Shown: in pieces, positions 51,701-62,605 of the stretch
Position numbering within the stretch: the stretch's first letter is position 1
Layout: the number at the start of each line of letters is the position of its first letter
Assembly: GCA_018881555.1 (NCBI GenBank)
Contig: JACAXG010000012.1
Span: forward strand, 8,908,980 to 8,972,979
From: Amblyornis subalaris
Lineage: Eukaryota; Chordata; Aves; Passeriformes; Ptilonorhynchidae
DNA: 64,000 nucleotides
Direction of reading: 5' to 3'
Translations under genes and position numbers: made by a program
The notes under the pieces: model-generated
The model's database searches: none
Told to the model about the DNA's origin: nothing
Seen by the model: the letters and a program-made list of their open reading frames with translations, nothing else

Positions 51701-54700
51701 GTGTGCACTCAAATGTTTCGTAACTTTTGTTGGTTTGTTATATATCAGGCAGTAAGACAAGTTTTAATTAGCCAGGTGGTTAAAGCTTTTAATCTGATCC
51801 ACAGCTAGCTAATCAAGAAACTGTGTGTAGTCACCAACAAAGTGTTGAATCTTGCCGACTGCTTCGTATCCTTGACCCTGTTGTACACAACTCCTCAGAA
51901 AGAGGACAAGGAAATGAATCATAAAAGCAGCAGTGTGACTTTCACGGGTTTGAATTGTAATTGATTCAAAATTAACTTTCTTTTCATCTTTGTTCCTTTT
52001 ACACTGCTTGGCAACACCTTTTCTTCTTAAATGTGAAGTGGAAACCAAGGTGAGTTATTAAAGAGAACTCTAAACATTGGTAGTTCCACTCATTGGTGGT
52101 TTTGGTGCCCCTCATTCTCTCTTTAAAGATAGAGCCTTATACTTTTCCTAAATGTGGGCTGATTATTTAAACTGTGCTGCTATTGCTAGAACTGTCGTTT
52201 TTCTTTGCTCTCTTTACTGTTTGCTATTTCCGTCAAAGTAACTGAAATGTTACCATTGTGCTTTAAACAATAAGTTTGTTTTTCAGACCATCATTCAGAG
52301 TATTTCAGTTTTTCACTTAACACACGTGCATGTGTGAATTGAGCCTCTGCTACATATAAGAGAGATTCCTTACCCTGTTTTCCTGCCATCTTTTGTACTC
52401 CCCCTCCTTGTGTGAACTGGTGAATTGTCATCTTACCTGTAAAAGGTGAAGAATGTCATAATTTGTAAGAAAGAATCTGTTTCTTGACTTGCAATAGGAT
52501 GACTGTTAGGGGATGGAGGTTTCTCCTTGCTGTGCACTCACACTTCTGTTTTATGTTATGCAGATGAAATTCCACTCAGTCGTCCCAAAAAAAGGAAACC
52601 CAAAGGAAAAACTCCATTAGGTAAGGTTCTGCCAAGACCGAAAACTGTTCATTTACTCCTGCTATTTTTTCCATTCTAACTTGTTGCATACTTCATTAAA
52701 TAGTCATTTCCAGCTGTAAGCTGCTTATGTTGAATGTGTTAAGCACTTGAATTTTTGAATGAACTAAGCTCATTTAGCAATTTGGCTCCGTTTCAGTCCT
52801 TGGCCAAATAAAGTCACAAGTTAATCATTCTATTATCACAGAAGAGTTGACTCTAAAAGATGACTAGCATCAGAGCTTTGTATTTTTACAAGAAGCAATC
52901 TGCAGAACAAACATTATTTTAAGCAAGATTGTAAGTCTGATTTATTTTGATAAAGCAGATGTTAATAGAATCTAGTGGATTTCTGTAACCAGTTGACTTG
53001 GGTCCAAATAAAAGTTTGATGAGTAAACCTCCTTTATTTGCTTAAAAGTGTAGTGTTGCCTCACTGAAAGACCTTTAATGCAACAAGTAGAGCTGTCGCG
53101 AGCAGAATTTCCTAAGGATTAAGTTTTGTTTACTGTTGTTTTCAGTGAGCTGGATGATGGTGCAAAGTACACCTTGATTTTTGCCTTTACTTTGCTGGTT
53201 AATTTTGCATTTTAGCACAGTACAGGTTTATAAAAGGCAGGTAAACCTGAATTCGAAGTGGAAACAAAGATAGATTCAGTTGTTATCATAAAAACTGCAG
53301 CCCTTGAAAGGGCTATTAAAAACAGATGTGATGTAAAATGGAGAAGTAATTTTGTTTTTCTGCTTCTGATCATGCAAGTTGATGCTACTGCTGCTATAAT
53401 AATATGAATTGCTGTTAACTTCTTACAGAAATATAATTCTTCCAAAGTATAATAATTCTCTCAGACTGGAATAAACATCCTTCAGTGTTTTTTTCTGTTC
53501 CTCCTTTATTCTTGTGGTGTGTGTTTAGCATTTAAATTTTCCTTTGATGTGATGCCATTCTGTCTTAGCACATATCTGTGTGGATCACCTTGTAACCAAC
53601 TGCTAATCTTTTCTTGTCTCTTGCATTAAAATCTTTGCACATAGAAAGGAGAAATACAGAGGTGTAGTTCTTTCCTGTGGTGGATTTTTTTCAGTCAGTC
53701 CTCTGCTGTATGCCCAAATGGGAATTGTGCTGCTTCTTGGGTACTTAAATTCCCTCCTGAGCATGAAACTGTTAATGGTGAAATACGTTTGTATATGCCT
53801 GCTTATCCCATTTGATTCCCAACTCTTAAATTTCCTAGCCAATGCATTTTCATATCAGTTGTTGCTCAGCTGAGCAACAATGTAGGAAATGGCAGCTTTT
53901 TCTTGCCTGTCTCTCAACGGCTCTGAATTCAGGCTGTTGGATCTTTCCATCTGGTTTTTAGATGGCATTGTCCAAGCAGCGGTTCGGCGGCAGTCTGAAA
54001 GCAGTGAGCCCCTAACTCCTGAACCTCCTGATGTCCCTCCTCAGAGGAAACGCAAGAAGAGGAAAGTACCTGCTGGTATGTGAAATAATTGTAGATTGGA
54101 AAGAGCAGTAAATAAAACTTGGTAACACAGAAATATGATTGGCCAATGTGTATTTTGGCTTAAAACATTTCATGTGCATTTTTTACTTACAACAGCTGAA
54201 AGTAGTCTCTGAGTAAGTGGTAGCTTAGAGTTTCATGTTCTGATTTCAGATTTCTTAGGGTACGAACCTCCATGGAAATAATGGCAGTACAGTTTTGGAA
54301 ATTATATAATATGTTACATCATTCAAAGCTCAGAAGATCGTGACTTTTTTTGCCACTCTACATATATAATAACTATTTATGTATTTACGTGAATGTACTT
54401 CCATTTTTATGAAAGCTCTGAAACTTTCATGTTGGGATTTTTTTTTAATCTTCAGATTCTGAGACCTCTTTTACCCAGCACAATGTGGCGTCCCTATTTC
54501 AGAATGGAAATGGCATGGATGTCCCTGAAGCTGAAGAAACAGTGATCCGCAAACAGAGAAAAAGAACAAAGTGAGACAAAGCTAGTATAGATCATAATTT
54601 GGAATAACTGTGACAGTGAATGTGGTTGAGTAGTGTTTTACATTGTCATTTTACAAAAATGTAAAATCTTGGAGCCCCTAATACCATTCAGCCTGTGCGC

Positions 54701-57700
54701 AGTTCTTTGCAGGGTTAAGATGTAACTTTCTTCACTTGGTTGTTCTATGCATACCTGGATGCATTACAGTTCTGAGTACATTTTCATCAGCCTAATGGTT
54801 CAGTCACATACATGAAAAAATTAGAATATGGAAGAGCTTTCTTTCATTCTTACTATCTTAATTTTATTAGAGTTAGCATATTTTTCCCCAATTGTTCTAA
54901 TATATTCTAATTGTTAATCTCCTGATATGGTATTAACTTTATAGTTTTAGTTAACTAACTCCATGAGAACTTTAGTCCTTAAAATTATAAATGGGGTAGT
55001 ATTATATAGGTCATTAGCCTGATCAGTTCTTATCAGCCAAGTTAGACATGCTAAATGTTCATAGGAGCCTTTAGATTTTACATGTTACTTCCTATTTTTT
55101 CTCTGTCCCATTTTGTGTTCTGTGCCAACAGGAAACCTCGGCCGGCTGAAATGCACTCTTCCAATGAGCTGGAAGTGGAGGAGGAAGACATCATTGAGGA
55201 TGAGCACAGAAGGAGCCCAGATCAGCAGCCTGTGTTTGCTGCTCCCACTGGAATTAGTCAGCCTGTTAGCAAAGTGTTTGTTGAAAAAAATCGTGAGTTC
55301 ATCTTGTGATTTAAGTAACTTTAGCACATTCTTGCACTGAGAGGAAGCATTCTTTTATCTAAAATCCAAATACTATAGTATTGGGAAGAATTTTTTTTAA
55401 AGTTTTCCAAAACAAAAATTATTTGGAAATAAATATACATGATAATTTTTCAACAGTGAATGCTGGTGTTGCTGTGCTGGTATATTTGGTTGAATTTTTT
55501 AATTCCATCGTGGGGGTGAAAAAGCTGTTTCAAAATACCCTTTTGGGCTGAGCTTATATTCAAAATACCCAAATAAGGCTGAGCTTATTTGACTTAATGC
55601 TGTCACAGTACCTTGAGAAAAAATTATTACTTACAAAAAGTCTTTTAAATTGAAGGGTTTTTTGTATGTGTTTGGGGTTTTTTTTGTACCAGGGAACACT
55701 GAGTAATTTCCCAAAGTGCTTTGCACATTCTTAAATCCATAGCCTCCCCACCAGGATGCACCCCTCTGACCAGAGGCATCCTGGTATCAATGTAAGCTGA
55801 CAAAGGGCAGGAAGTGGGGAGAAGAAATTTTCTGATGGAAATTTTGATGCTTACAGCTTTTTAACGCTAATAAGTGTTAATGTAGAAATGATGATGAAAG
55901 GTAACAACAGAATTCTCTGGAACTAATCTCCTTATCCCTTCAGGGCGTTTTCAGGCAGCTGACCGTACAGAATTGATTAAAACCACTGAAAATATCAATG
56001 TACTTCTGGATGTGAAGGCTTCATGGACTACTAGAGATGTTGCCCTCTCAGTGCACCGAAGTTTCAGGTGAAAGATAAATGTTCTGATGTAAATAAGCAT
56101 AAATCAGGGGGTTGAGTTTTTTGTTGTTTTGGGGTTTTTTTTTCTCCCTGAAAATTAGTGCCTTTCCTCTATAGTTGTGATGTATTTTTATTTCTTTTGG
56201 ATATTCCTAATAAATGATGATTCGGGATGCAACAGGTATAAAGTTTGTCAGTCCTCTAGCTTTTTGTATTTGTTGTCAAGAGCATGTANTTCTAGTGTAG
56301 ACATCACATGTGAAATACAGCTTATAAAAAGAATGACTAAGAAAGCCATATTGCAAAGATTCAGACAAAATCTGAATAACAAGAGATAGATGTGATAATC
56401 AAAATATTTGTCGCTTACAGAAATGTATTAGAAAATAAGACTGACCCATCATGTGTATCACCGAATACAAATACCTGAATTCAGATAATTCTGAAAGAAA
56501 AATCCTGGTTGGTGAAAAAGAGGGAGGAGTGAAATTGGACTGGGGGAATAAGCTTGCACATAATAGCAAAAACATTATGTATTTTTTTAATATGTGGTTG
56601 TGGTGTGATAGAGAATGGGAAGATAGCAGCCATTTTCTTCTCTGGTGTATTTTGTCTGGAAGCCTGTGCTTCCTTCTCAAGCTTTTCCTTAGCAATGAAG
56701 GTAATGAAAAGACTGCCTTGGGGACAAGTTTATGAAGAAGTTTATTGTGTAAGCGTAAGGGGCAGTGGTGTTGGGAAGCTACAGGCAGTGAGTATTTGAT
56801 TTCTGTAGCCATAATAAAGGCAAACCATCTTTATTTTCTTTAAATGCTCGGGTTCTGATGTGGTCTGTGAAGGAAGGAAGCAGAAGTCCCCTTAGAATTT
56901 TTAAAACTAGATCAGAAAAAGCACTCAGAAACAATCTCTGAAGGGCTTTGAAAAGGAGGGTTGAACAGATGTATTCATAGACCTTTTCTATCTATAGTTC
57001 TTTGCTAATTCAAGATGTTAAAACTGGTCTAATGTTCTTTCCTCCATTCAGAGTGATGGGCCTCTTTACCCATGGCTTTCTTGCTGGGTATGCTGTATGG
57101 AACATCGTGGTTATCTACATTTTGGCGGGAAATGAGCTTTCCATGGTTTCTAACCTGCTTGAACAGTATAAGACAATAGCATACCCAGCTCAAAGTTTGT
57201 TCTATTTGTTGCTGTCTATCAGTACAGTCTCAGCCTTTGACAGGTAAAATATTTTTCTATTTGAAAGGTGTATGTAATTTGTGTACAAGATGTTTCTTTC
57301 TATGGCACATTTTGATTTGCTGTTGATGATTTAATGGATATACTTAAAGAATGATTTTACATATATATGGCTGACTATACAGCGAAAGGGTGTACTTGTG
57401 CATCCAGACCTTTGGTACTCATTTCTGTCCATTGCTTGCACCCTGCTTCAATGTACTGGTGCTGTTTGTGTGATCAGGAGGTGAAACAAATGTAAGAGCT
57501 GACCTGTTTTTTGGAGGCGGTGGTGTGAAGAGGGGTGGGGGACAACTAATGTTTCTATCAGGTTACTTTCCATATGAATCCATTCCCTAGTCAGGTTTGA
57601 AAGATAGCTGTGTGAAGAGTTTGCTTGGCTTAGCCAGGGTTTTTGCATTACAGATTAAGAGTGGAAATGAAAAGAGAAGCTCAAAAAAGATCATAAACTA

Positions 57701-60700
57701 GACTAGATTCTTGGATGTTACAAATGTTTCTTTTAGTTACAGATACTTTCTAGGATAAGCCAGGGGAGGAGTTGGTGCCGTGGAAAAAAACTGTGACTTT
57801 TTTTACCTGGAATGATGGCAGGGAGGAGTTTTGAGTTATTCATATTTGCTAATGTAAGCAGTTACATTAGCATGTACACTGAACTGAATAGTAAGGATCA
57901 GATGGAACAGATGTCTCCATGTTCTTTCTCCCTGTTTCAGAATGGTCTGCAGTGTGAATGCTCATGGAACATCCTCCTTTGTTTCAGTCTTTCTTGGAAT
58001 TGGCAAAACAAGGACCATTGCCATGTGTGTGGGATATAGATATATATTAAGGCACTGTAACAGAGGCAGAAAAAATATCTTGCAAAAAGTAAAAGAACAA
58101 CAGAGTACTGTTAGAGCAACAATATCATCGTCTTACTGGGCTATGTTAATGACTCTTGGTTTTGTTATCAGGATTGATTTGGCAAAAGCATCAGTTGCAC
58201 TGAGGGGCTTTCTTACCCTGGACCCAGCAGCAGTAGCTTCTTTCTGTAAGTATTTTGAAGTGGATAGGAAGTTATCCAGAAAATACAGTAAATAGAAAGC
58301 TCCTACAAACTCTTTTTAGTGAGATCTTCCTCCCTGGTTTTTTTCTGCTTTAGAATAAGTGACTGGCTCAGTAGTTGATAATAGCAAAAGTCATAAACAC
58401 TTTGCTACATAGTTTTTAAAGCATTTGCAATAGTAGCATTAGTGGGGCTGTGAGATAGTTCTTTTCCATTTCTGAATATAGAACACAAACCTAAAAAAAA
58501 AAACAGAATCACAAGATGTGACCTTTGATGTAGCTCATGAATTGCAAAAGTGCGGAAACCAGGTTTTGATGGGTCAGGGAAATGTTAAAGAAGAGAGAAT
58601 GAATTAAAGGAGACTATCACTGGAGGCAGTGGAGTGAAAGGAAAGAAAATGTGGTTAGTACCTTGTCATGATGAGACAGCATTTGGGGAGTTTATATCTG
58701 ACACTACTTATTCCATTTCTTTCAGTGTACTTTGCTGCTCTTATCTTATCCTTAAGCCAGCAGATGACATGTGACAGGATCAACCTCTACACACCACCTT
58801 CGGAAAATGGCAGCATCTGGTAGGAGACTTAAGAAATCACTTCTGTAAATTATAACATAGCTCGCTTAGGAACCCTTGTCAAACTGGCAGATTTAAGAGG
58901 TTAACAAGATATGTAAGAAAGTATTGATGAAGGATTTTATTACTGAACCTACCTTTGTTTGAGCTTGTCCTGAATATTTGATATTTTCACTGAAAAATAA
59001 GAACTCAAGGATGAGTTTGGTCATATTAGTTGCAAATCCATTACACCTCAAGCAAGAGTTGGAATGATGCTGGAAATGTCATCTGGCAGGAACCTTAAGA
59101 ATCTCTTTTGCTTGAGAAGTGGGACCCTACTGAGGTAACCCTTTTAGTTTTAAGGGCATTCTGTAGACCCTGTTTTAGAAGGAGATAGTCTGCCACAGGA
59201 TGCATGGGCTTAGCAGACACAGCTGGCATTTAAATATAAACCGTTGTTTCATGTTAGGCAATCCAACCCAAAATTGTTACTTTCTGAAGTACGTAGTAAT
59301 GGACTTAACTTCTGGTAGCACGAGTTTTTAAACTAAACCAGGAGAAGTAGAACAAAAGCATTTATGTGAAAATTTGCTGGTTTGGGAAGTTAGTTTTTGG
59401 GGCCTTTTTTAGGGCTTCTGTATAAATGTTTGTTGAGTTGTTTATTAAAAAGCCTTGATTCTAGTAACAAAACCACAGCCTGCTACTGTTCTGACAGTAA
59501 AAAAAGTGTCAGCTAATGTAAATCATACCTTCTTAAAGCCCTATCTCATCCACCCCACAGCATCTGTATACCAGTCCTGGCACTGGCTTCTAGGCAGACT
59601 TTACTGACTCACTGTTGGCATGCCTTGCTGACTCATGAGGAAGTGCTTAAAAATAAGATCAACTGATGGTATTTTGACCATGCATTTTGATTTTTGCTTT
59701 CTGTCTCTTGACCAAGAAAAGGAATTTTTTGTTGAAATATACAAGAGGACATTCTCTATGAGATAACGGGGTTTCTTAGCTGAGTTGCTGTCTTTGGTAA
59801 TTGTTCTCTTTACCAGACCTTTGCAATGTAAGACCATCATGATGGTACAAGTAGCTCTCTTTTCACATCTGTTTTAGCAAACTTGTTTTGATGATACTCT
59901 GTTGAAATTATTATTGTAACCTCTGTGTACCTGTGATAAGTGATGGTTTGATGTGTTTTTCCCAGGACCGCAGGTACAGAGGAAGAAATTGTTCATTCGT
60001 GGGTTGTGGTGAATCTGGTAGTGTCTGTTCTAGTTGGGACAAGTTGGATCTTCTTGTCTTCCCGCCCAGAGCTAGACCACAGTGAAGGTAGGAAACATTA
60101 ATAGGCAAAATGTTGTTTATTCAATTTTTTTTTTTTATCTGCTGTGCTTTGCATTTGGTGTTCAAGACTAGTACTGAGAAATTCATGCGACTGGGGAAAA
60201 ACAAGCATCTCCTGGCAACCTTCCACAGCAAGTGCTTCTAACAATGCTGGTGTCTGTGTTTGGTTTCAGAAAGAAAAAACATTAATTTAAAAAGGGAAGA
60301 AAAGCTTTATTTGTCCTGTCTGAAGCAATGTGAATTTTGAAACATAAGAGCACATCTCTTTTTCATTGAAGAGAAAAATAATTTAAAGTACTTTAACAGT
60401 ATTTAAAATATTTGAAATGTATTTATTTTACTTGTGCTTTAGAAAATTTCCTAATGTTACTAATGTTCCTTCTGCAAGTGCTTAATGTGTTACAAGTTCA
60501 GTATTATTTTCAATAGAACATTGCAGTCATTTTGGGAACTCCCGAGCTTTGAAAAGTCAGATTTGTGCTTGCAGAACAGAACTTAAATGAGGCCTGCTTG
60601 TGCTGGTCCAGGCTGGAGGAGGAGGCAAGCAAGTTCTTCTCATAGAGGAAACTTGGCTAGAAACTAGGCCTTCTTCCTTTTGTGATCCAACTGGGATTCA

Positions 60701-62079
60701 AAAGGTATGTCATAACTCAGCTTTCCTGTTATGTGCATGCAGTCTGTGACTTGAAGGTATGCTGTACATAAAAATGCCAAGTTTCAAATTAAAAGTCAAC
60801 AGATATCCTAAAAACACTGTGAATTGAACCACAGGTTTGTGCTTGAGAGGCTGAGGATTCAACATGCTTCTTCAAATTACTTTGGAATTTTAATGTACAG
60901 GTGTCTGTATTTCATCTGGCTCCAGTTACTATACTCATTTCTAGTAATTCATTTAATGAGTTAAAAAACCCGAAACAACTTAAGCGGCAGCCTTTATGGT
61001 CCTCAGTGGTAAAATTTATAATAGATGCTTAAATCATATTTAAAACCCATTTTTTAAATAAGAAGGACTCAAGGAATTCAGGGGCAGAATTTTACTCAGG
61101 TTTTGATTAAATTTTTTTTATAATTACAAGTACATACTAAGATTGGAAAACCGCTTCAGAAATTTCTAGAGAGAAATTCATTAGGACTTATTCCAAACAG
61201 TAGAGAAAGTTTAGTTTGCTAAGGATGGGGTAGCAAAAACATGTGGCTCTCAAGCTTGAGAAGATAAACCACATTATTGCATGTACCGACTGTAACTTTA
61301 CCATGTTGACGAGTTGTTGGCAAACACTGCCTGGTCCATATGCTGGATGTGCAGTCATCAAGACAGAAAGCACTCCTGTGCTGAGGGTGCAGTATGGATA
61401 TGTAAGGACACCCAGATACGAGAAAACTCTGCCCTCAGCAGCACAGAGCTCCACAAGGGCTACTTCATGAGCTGCTTAGTGTGCATAGCCAGGTTCTCCA
61501 CGAGGAGCTCTTCGTTGCTGACCTTGGGCTGTTTCCCAGGCCTGAGCTGCTGTGGTGACAGCTGTGAGCAAGTATCATTCATGCATGATTCCTTCTAAGC
61601 CAGGTTCTAGTGCTGCTGACTTAACACTGTGAAACATAGAGCAGATACATCTAAAACTGAATATCTGAACAGGAGTCTTCCTTCCCGAGTCTGACACTCT
61701 CAATACTTTAACAATCCCTTTAACTGTCCCTCAATCTACTTCAGAGTTGTGTTTCAGTGTCCAGGTTGAATGCACAATGGTACTACATATGGTGACAACT
61801 GCTAACATTGTCACCATTTCTGTCAATTTTGGGGAGCAGCAATAGTTTTCTAAAAGCATTGGTGGCCCTTGCCATCGCTCAGTTGTTGTTGATGTGATTG
61901 GGATGAAAAGCAGGAGGCTTGGGGGAATGCCAGGGTGCTTTTCAGGAATAATGGAATTGTATTCAAGTGAAAGTTTTCAAAGAAAGTGTAATTCTTCTCT
62001 TTCTCTTTTAGAATTGATGTTTCATGCTGAAATCGAAGAATTTCCTCAGGGAGATGTAATACCCAGAGTCCAGCCATAA
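48715..62079 (+). CDS. TMEM237: TMEM237, complete, 13 coding exons, 397 residues
   Basis: TMEM237 (formerly ALS2CR4; JBTS14) is a tetraspan protein of the ciliary transition zone, working with the MKS/NPHP modules; human loss causes Joubert syndrome. The spliced protein has a Pro-rich start ([10 protein letters not shown]), a long cytosolic segment with basic clusters ([25 protein letters not shown]) and an acidic stretch, then four hydrophobic segments (in exons 9, 9, 11 and 12) and a short acidic tail ending RVQP. Human TMEM237 is 408 residues. The start ATG (48715) lies in the CpG island with G at +4 but C at -3; N-termini differ between human isoforms, so the first ten residues are the least certain part. 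The frame requires an 11-nt microexon. Confidence 0.96.
48745..51070 (+). other. TMEM237: TMEM237 intron 1, 2.3 kb
   Basis: First part is CpG-rich with a G-quadruplex-type motif at the donor; the rest is AT-rich. A 118-codon open frame at 49334-49690 has no recognised homology. Confidence 0.7.
48749..48778 (+). promoter_or_regulatory. G-quadruplex-type motif at the TMEM237 exon 1 donor
   Basis: Runs of 3, 7, 3 and 6 G separated by loops of 3, 7 and 1 nt, beginning 4 nt after the donor GT. Meets the G3N1-7 rule; folding is untested. Confidence 0.6.
51071..51102 (+). CDS. TMEM237: TMEM237 exon 2
   Basis: Strong acceptor (tctctctcttgtctttcag), donor ag|gtaaaa, 32 nt. Encodes [10 protein letters not shown], nearly identical to human, then two bases of Ser. 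Confidence 0.92.
52039..52049 (+). CDS. TMEM237: TMEM237 exon 3, 11-nt microexon
   Basis: tggaaaccaag between acceptor gtgaag (after a ccttttcttctt tract) and consensus donor gtgagt. Gives [14 protein letters not shown] against human VP-SQ-DDIPLSRP. Direct joining of exons 2 and 4 would read AGA TGA, a stop, so an exon of length 3n+2 is required here. Confidence 0.75.
52564..52620 (+). CDS. TMEM237: TMEM237 exon 4 (basic cluster)
   Basis: Acceptor atgcag, donor g|gtaagg, 57 nt. Encodes [19 protein letters not shown]. Confidence 0.95.
   Translation: MKFHSVVPKKGNPKEKLH
53962..54075 (+). CDS. TMEM237: TMEM237 exon 5
   Basis: Acceptor ttttag, donor g|gtatgt, 114 nt. Encodes [20 protein letters not shown] and [12 protein letters not shown]. 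Confidence 0.95.
54456..54570 (+). CDS. TMEM237: TMEM237 exon 6
   Basis: Acceptor cttcag, donor aa|gtgaga, 115 nt. Encodes [20 protein letters not shown] and [14 protein letters not shown]. Confidence 0.94.
55132..55292 (+). CDS. TMEM237: TMEM237 exon 7 (acidic segment)
   Basis: Acceptor caacag, donor c|gtgagt, 161 nt. Encodes [15 protein letters not shown] and [19 protein letters not shown]. Confidence 0.96.
55531..55590 (+). repeat. 30-bp imperfect tandem duplication in a TMEM237 intron
   Basis: Two adjacent 30-nt units, each beginning caaaataccc and containing ggctgagctta. Confidence 0.85.
55751..55784. repeat. Short inverted repeat (hairpin) in a TMEM237 intron
   Basis: ccaggatgc and gcatcctgg are exact reverse complements; the inner ctct/agag pair extends the stem across a small bulge. 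Confidence 0.6.
55944..56067 (+). CDS. TMEM237: TMEM237 exon 8
   Basis: Acceptor cttcag, donor ag|gtgaaa, 124 nt. Encodes [19 protein letters not shown] and [16 protein letters not shown]. Confidence 0.96.
56068..57051 (+). other. TMEM237: TMEM237 intron 8
   Basis: About 1 kb with one N (56289). An antisense frame of 137 codons (56399-56812) has no recognisable domain and is taken as chance. Confidence 0.65.
57052..57243 (+). CDS. TMEM237: TMEM237 exon 9 (membrane segments 1 and 2)
   Basis: Acceptor attcag, donor ag|gtaaaa, 192 nt. Encodes [20 protein letters not shown], a loop, then [17 protein letters not shown]. Confidence 0.97.
58172..58245 (+). CDS. TMEM237: TMEM237 exon 10
   Basis: Acceptor tatcag, donor t|gtaagt, 74 nt. 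Encodes [20 protein letters not shown] and VASF. Confidence 0.95.
58726..58819 (+). CDS. TMEM237: TMEM237 exon 11 (membrane segment 3)
   Basis: Acceptor tttcag, donor tg|gtagga, 94 nt. Encodes [20 protein letters not shown] and [10 protein letters not shown]. Confidence 0.96.
59966..60087 (+). CDS. TMEM237: TMEM237 exon 12 (membrane segment 4)
   Basis: Acceptor tcccag, donor g|gtagga, 122 nt. Encodes [20 protein letters not shown] and [17 protein letters not shown]. Confidence 0.96.
60088..62011 (+). other. TMEM237: TMEM237 last intron, 1.9 kb
   Basis: AT-rich intron ending in a long pyrimidine tract (ttcttctctttctctttta). No repeat or additional exon recognised. Confidence 0.7.
62012..62079 (+). 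CDS. TMEM237: TMEM237 exon 13 (C-terminus and stop)
   Basis: Acceptor ctttta-g, 68 nt. Encodes [20 protein letters not shown] then QP and TAA at 62077-62079. The human tail is [20 protein letters not shown] then SS. Confidence 0.96.
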
Positions 62080-62185
62080 GTGTGGAACAAGAATCTGCAA
62101 CTATTGTAGCTGACTGATGGCTCAACATGTTGTGTATTATAGCTATGTATTATAATTTTCATAAAGAAAAAAAGTATTTTTATAT

Positions 62186-62193
62186 TGTATATA
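62186..62193 (+). promoter_or_regulatory. Pumilio response element motif (TGTATATA)
   Basis: Matches UGUANAUA in the TMEM237 3' UTR. Confidence 0.4.
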
Positions 62194-62304
62194 TTTAATG
62201 TTGATCTTTTTATGTGTGCTACAGTTTCCAAATGTGATTGAAAACTTTTATACTTTTTATTTTACAAAGCAGATTATCCTTAGTGCATAAAGTCAAGGTG
62301 GTTT

Positions 62305-62312
62305 TGTAAATA
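62305..62312 (+). promoter_or_regulatory. Pumilio response element motif (TGTAAATA)
   Basis: Second UGUANAUA match in the TMEM237 3' UTR, 119 nt after the first. Confidence 0.4.
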
Positions 62313-62582
62313 TTACATAGCCAAAGACACTAGAGGGATGCAGAAGATCAGGTGTTCACTGCTTTTTTGACTACTGTACAGTCTTCAACAACCTTTTTTT
62401 GTTACTAATGCTGACAGCAGCTAGTTTGATTTGGTTAAATATTCTCTAGAGATTAAAAAAAATCTTACGACAAAAGTAGTCTAAGGAAGATTATAACAAA
62501 ACAGAGTCAGGAAACGTAAACCCCACCAAGTTGGCAAGCATAAAATAATCTGCATTTATTTGTCATAAAAATTTTTTGCTAG

Positions 62583-62588
62583 AATAAA
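62583..62588 (+). terminator. TMEM237: TMEM237 polyadenylation signal (AATAAA)
   Basis: First canonical hexamer after the stop; followed by T-rich sequence. Confidence 0.7.
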
Positions 62589-62605
62589 GGATTGAATTGA
62601 CAGGG

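Larger units (their letters stand above)
62080..62605 (+). other. TMEM237: TMEM237 3' UTR
   Basis: About 520 nt, AT-rich, with two Pumilio-type motifs and a canonical poly(A) signal near the end; end point inferred. Confidence 0.7.

Noticed and set aside
56399..56812. 137-codon minus-strand frame in TMEM237 intron 8
   Set aside because: No recognisable domain or splice context.
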